In this document: piece after piece, positions 61,303-64,000 of the stretch | How positions within the stretch are numbered: position 1 is the first letter of the stretch | How the letters are laid out: every line of letters begins with the position of its first letter | Assembly (NCBI GenBank): GCA_964564865.1 | Contig: CAZMDA010000011.1 | Location: 7,766-71,765, forward strand | Length of the DNA stretch: 64,000 bases | Direction: 5' to 3' | Source of the DNA: RBG-16-66-20 sp964564865 | Lineage (GTDB): Bacteria > Pseudomonadota > Gammaproteobacteria > Burkholderiales > SG8-39 | Notes under the pieces: model-generated | Database searches by the model: none | What the model saw: only the letters and a program-made list of their open reading frames with translations | What the model was told of the DNA's origin: nothing | Position numbers and translations under genes: made by a program

Positions 61303-62277
61303 TCAATCCGCCTGCGCGCCGGACTGCTTCACGACCTGGCCCCACTTGTCGGTTTCGGCTTTCAGGTGGCGCCCGAACTCCTCCGGGGTTCCGCCTTGGA
61401 CCTCGTAGCCGAGCCCGACCAAGCGCTCGCGCATCTCAGGAGCGCTGATGATCTTGTTCAACGCCTGGTTCACCCTGTTGACGATTGGTTCAGGCGTCCT
61501 GGCCGGGAACAGCGCGCCATACCAGGTGCTGACGTCGAATCCCGGCAATCCGCTTTCGATCATGGTCGGCACGTTCGGCGTTGCCACTGAGCGCTTCGTC
61601 CCGGTAGTGGCAATCGCCTTCAGCTTGCCGCCGGTGACCTGCTGCAGCGCGGTCGGCAGCGTGGCTATCATCATGAACACGCTGCCGCCCATGACGTCGG
61701 CGATGGCTGGCGCTCCACCCTTGTAGGGCACATGAATCATCTGGACGCCGGCGCTTGAGCCGAACATGAATCCAGCCAGGTGCGCCGTCCCGCCGCTCCC
61801 TGAGGACGCGTAGCTGAGCTTGCCGGGATTCGCCTTCGCCGAAGCAATGATGTCCTTGACGGAGTTGACGGGCGCGGAGGAACTCACGACGAGAAGGTTC
61901 GTAACCGATGTGAGAAGAATGACCGGTGCGAAATCGCGCAAGGAGTCAAACGGCATCTTCTTGTAGAGCGTCGCATTGATCGCGTGTCCGGTGACATTGT
62001 CGATCAGCAGCGTGTAGCCATCCGGCGGCGACTTCGCGACGATGCCGGACCCGATCATGCTGTTGGCGCCCGGGCGGTTCTCGACAAGCACAGGCTGGCC
62101 CAGAATCTCGGACAGGCGCTGCGCCAGCGGGCGTGCCAGGATGTCCACCGCGCCGCCAGGCGTCCACGGCACGATGATCCTGATCGGTCGATCGGGGTAA
62201 ACCTGCGCGGTCGCGAACGTCGAGGCGAACAGACCAAGCGCAAGAGCGGCGGCGATGTGCACTTTCCGTGTACTCAT
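61303..62277 (-). CDS. TctC/Bug-family periplasmic binding protein, copy 2
   Basis: A 324-residue receptor with a signal peptide (AAALALGLFASTFATAQ), then YPDRPIRIIVPWTPGGAVDILARPLAQRLSEILGQPVLVENRPGANSMIG, SKSPPDGYTLL-like and LSYASSGSGGTAHLAGFMFG, HVPYKGGAPAIADVMGG. As with the receptor at 21.7 kb, no membrane partners are present. It lies 23 bp after the PrpD-family gene on the same strand and probably captures the substrate or precursor of that enzyme. Confidence 0.93.
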   Translation of the reverse strand: MSTRKVHIAAALALGLFASTFATAQVYPDRPIRIIVPWTPGGAVDILARPLAQRLSEILGQPVLVENRPGANSMIGSGIVAKSPPDGYTLLIDNVTGHAINATLYKKMPFDSLRDFAPVILLTSVTNLLVVSSSAPVNSVKDIIASAKANPGKLSYASSGSGGTAHLAGFMFGSSAGVQMIHVPYKGGAPAIADVMGGSVFMMIATLPTALQQVTGGKLKAIATTGTKRSVATPNVPTMIESGLPGFDVSTWYGALFPARTPEPIVNRVNQALNKIISAPEMRERLVGLGYEVQGGTPEEFGRHLKAETDKWGQVVKQSGAQAD

Positions 62278-62300
62278 GTTGAGTCTCCCAAGTATGCGTT

Positions 62301-63683
62301 CTATTTCGACGGAACCAGGAGCGCCACCAGCTCCCTGACGTCAGCCAGCTGCTCCAGTCGGTCGCACGTGTCGATGATCTTGTCTACGCGGGCGCGCTCC
62401 AACTCGACCGCCGAGAAGGGCAGGCAGCGCTCAAAGCGCTCGGAGAGCACCTCATTCCACGACAGGGGATCTCCATAGGTTCCCTTTAGCGACGTGACAT
62501 TCGTCTCGAACACCCGACCTGTGACCGTCCTGATGGTCACCCGCACCGGCAGGTACTGCGTTGGTCCAACGTCGTCGCGGTTGAGCACCACCTTGATCCT
62601 CGACGTCATCTTCAGGACCTGCGGATCGAGTATTCGCTCGAGCTGCATTTCCCTGATGAACACATCCCGCCACAGGATCGCGGCCGCAACGCAGTAGTCG
62701 ATGCTGAACTGGGCCTTCACCTGCGGAGTGCCAATCGTCGGATCAAAGGGCGCTGACTCGCGCCGATGGCAACTCTCCTGAACCTTCACCGTGACCTCGG
62801 CCACGTCGTCGGGCAGGATATTGTGCTGCCTGACCAATGCAAGCGTTCCCTCGATAGGGGCGTGAGCGCAGCGCGACGTCGGGAACCGCTTGAACGCAAG
62901 CTCCGTCGCCATATAGTGCTCGCCCAATCGTTCCAGGAGCGCGCCCTTGTCGATCGGAGCGTGATTGAACAGCGGCCCTACTCCAAACTGGCCTTCAAGG
63001 ATGTTCCCGATCCCGGTAATGCCCACTCGGGCGAGTTCCAGCGCCCGCATTCCGGAACTCACGTTGAAGCAAGGCTGCAAACGCTTCACCAAGGCGCCAT
63101 CGCTGGCCGCCTGCATGGAGGCAGCAGCCTGCGCGAACGTGATGCCGAGCGCGTGGCGCATGATCTCGGCGTCGATGTTGCGGATCTTCGCGGCGGTAAC
63201 GGCTGCGCCAAATCCAGCATAGACGGCGGGGTTGTATCCGTTGTCCAGCGTTTTGGGCGCCGCCAGCGCGATTCGAGTCATTGAGTCGATGCCGGCAATC
63301 ACCGCGCAGAGCAGTTCCTTTCCGGTAACACCCCCTACCTGCTCTGCGGCCGCGAGCCCTGCCCAGAGAGTTGCGGCAGTGGGATGCACGATGGATGGGT
63401 AGTGCGCGTCGTCGATCTCGAGCGCATGGCACATCATGACGTTGGCGAACACGGCGTGGTACGCGGGAAGACGGAACCCAAAAAGCGCAACCGTGGCTTC
63501 CTCTCGGCCGCCCCAGTGCTGGAGGAGATTCAGCACCTCCTTGACGCCCGGTGCCGACGACCCCGCTATGGTCGTGCCAATAGCATCCAGGATGGACTTC
63601 TTCGAGGCCTGAACGGCCGAATCCGGGATATCAGCAAATCGCGTTCGCGCGACGTTCTCGATGATTGGATTGATGGCGTCCAT
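62301..63683 (-). CDS. MmgE/PrpD-family protein
   Basis: A 460-residue MmgE/PrpD protein. The family includes 2-methylcitrate dehydratase, cis-aconitate decarboxylase and iminodisuccinate epimerase. Segments visible are ILDAIGTTIAGSSAPG near the start, MMCHALEIDDAHYPSIVHPTAATLWAGLAAAE (about residues 75-110), DNGYNPAVYAGFGAAVTAAKI, and KRFPTSRCAHAPIEGTLAL (about 265). No other 2-methylcitrate-cycle genes are nearby, so it may act on a different carboxylate supplied via the TctC receptor behind it. Confidence 0.9.
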   Translation of the reverse strand: MDAINPIIENVARTRFADIPDSAVQASKKSILDAIGTTIAGSSAPGVKEVLNLLQHWGGREEATVALFGFRLPAYHAVFANVMMCHALEIDDAHYPSIVHPTAATLWAGLAAAEQVGGVTGKELLCAVIAGIDSMTRIALAAPKTLDNGYNPAVYAGFGAAVTAAKIRNIDAEIMRHALGITFAQAAASMQAASDGALVKRLQPCFNVSSGMRALELARVGITGIGNILEGQFGVGPLFNHAPIDKGALLERLGEHYMATELAFKRFPTSRCAHAPIEGTLALVRQHNILPDDVAEVTVKVQESCHRRESAPFDPTIGTPQVKAQFSIDYCVAAAILWRDVFIREMQLERILDPQVLKMTSRIKVVLNRDDVGPTQYLPVRVTIRTVTGRVFETNVTSLKGTYGDPLSWNEVLSERFERCLPFSAVELERARVDKIIDTCDRLEQLADVRELVALLVPSK

Positions 63684-63852
63684 CCTCGAAATCTATAACG
63701 ATTCGCAAGAGAGCAGCCGCGTTAATTCGAAACGGATTGCAAACCAGAAGCAAGGGTCGCCATCGGGAAGAGGCCTGCACGCAAGCCTCGGGAAGTGTTC
63801 CTCCATTTGAAGACCTGCGACTTAACCGCGCGCGGGGGGTGGCGCAGGCGCG

Positions 63853-64000
63853 CTACGCGAGCTGTTCCAGTTCCTCCTGCAGCGCCAGCCACTGCGCTTC
63901 CAGCTCGGCCAGTTCCCTGGCGTTGTACGCCTGGTCCGCGACCAGCGCCTGCAGCGCGTCCTTCTGGCCGGCGCCATAGAGGCCCGGGTCGGCCAGCTTC
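63853..64000 (-). CDS. ABC-F family ATPase, C-terminal end (partial)
   Basis: Only the last 48 codons are in the window: KLADPGLYGAGQKDALQALVADQAYNARELAELEAQWLALQEELEQLA then stop. This is the C-terminal coiled coil of ABC-F proteins of the YheS/Uup kind, which act on the ribosome. The body of the gene lies beyond the right edge, so the subfamily is uncertain. The 169-bp gap to the PrpD gene shows no feature. Confidence 0.75.
   Translation of the reverse strand, partial: KLADPGLYGAGQKDALQALVADQAYNARELAELEAQWLALQEELEQLA

Overview
The window is high-GC chromosomal DNA that most resembles a betaproteobacterium (Burkholderiales, Rhodocyclales or a relative; no finer call is possible). The support is familiar gene neighbourhoods: MidA / pteridine reductase / ttcA, metK divergent from two lpxL-type acyltransferases, dapF-DUF484-xerC, hslVU, argB-HAD-slmA. 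Orphan tripartite-tricarboxylate (Bug/TctC) binding proteins and an SAH riboswitch ahead of ahcY also fit. Genes are densely packed, with many ATGA-type overlaps. I found no rRNA, tRNA or CRISPR array.

Layout. 0-16 kb is mostly core: a MidA methyltransferase (cut by the left edge), pteridine reductase, SugE/Gdx, TtcA, DUF3750, an MFS transporter divergent from an unusual HTH-aminotransferase fusion, a PilZ-like protein, a membrane hydrolase, a giant MshQ-like secreted protein, an MTHFR-like protein, and ahcY under an SAH riboswitch with an overlapping terminator. 16-34 kb is accessory: mazEF-like genes plus eutBC; higBA; a LysR-controlled beta-keto acid cleavage / aldolase / TctC operon; a vapC remnant; an M48 lipoprotein protease; then a lower-GC, damaged defence-type island (DUF2130 remnant, a frameshifted unknown gene, a scar joining the start of hsdM to the end of hsdR, an HNH endonuclease with a PIN-like partner, and a PLD-helicase-DUF3427 protein); and a RelE/XRE pair.

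34-64 kb returns to mostly core genes: phosphoribosyltransferase, M20 peptidase, membrane patatin, YidB-like protein, metK, a lipid A cluster (two acyltransferases plus a GnnA/GnnB-like oxidoreductase and aminotransferase), dapF-DUF484-xerC-rlmI, a REP-associated transposase, a probable zinc-homeostasis operon (CobW GTPase, ABC ATPase and permease, DUF3299, TonB receptor), hslVU, an ECF sigma/zinc-finger pair, hsp20, argB, HAD, slmA, a PrpD/TctC pair, and the tail of an ABC-F ATPase at the right edge.

Two dispersed repeat families are the most distinctive feature. One has the core GGGACRG(A/T)CCACG. It occurs as single copies and inverted doublets between genes, and as a perfect 25-bp inverted pair flanking a RAYT transposase. 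One copy forms the 3' end of eutC and another the upstream half of the ahcY promoter. The second family is a 24-bp imperfect palindrome (AAATGT-N3-CGATCG-N3-ACATTT). It occurs four times, always in the same orientation and always within about 115 bp of a toxin-antitoxin module or remnant, and it divides the accessory region into cassettes.
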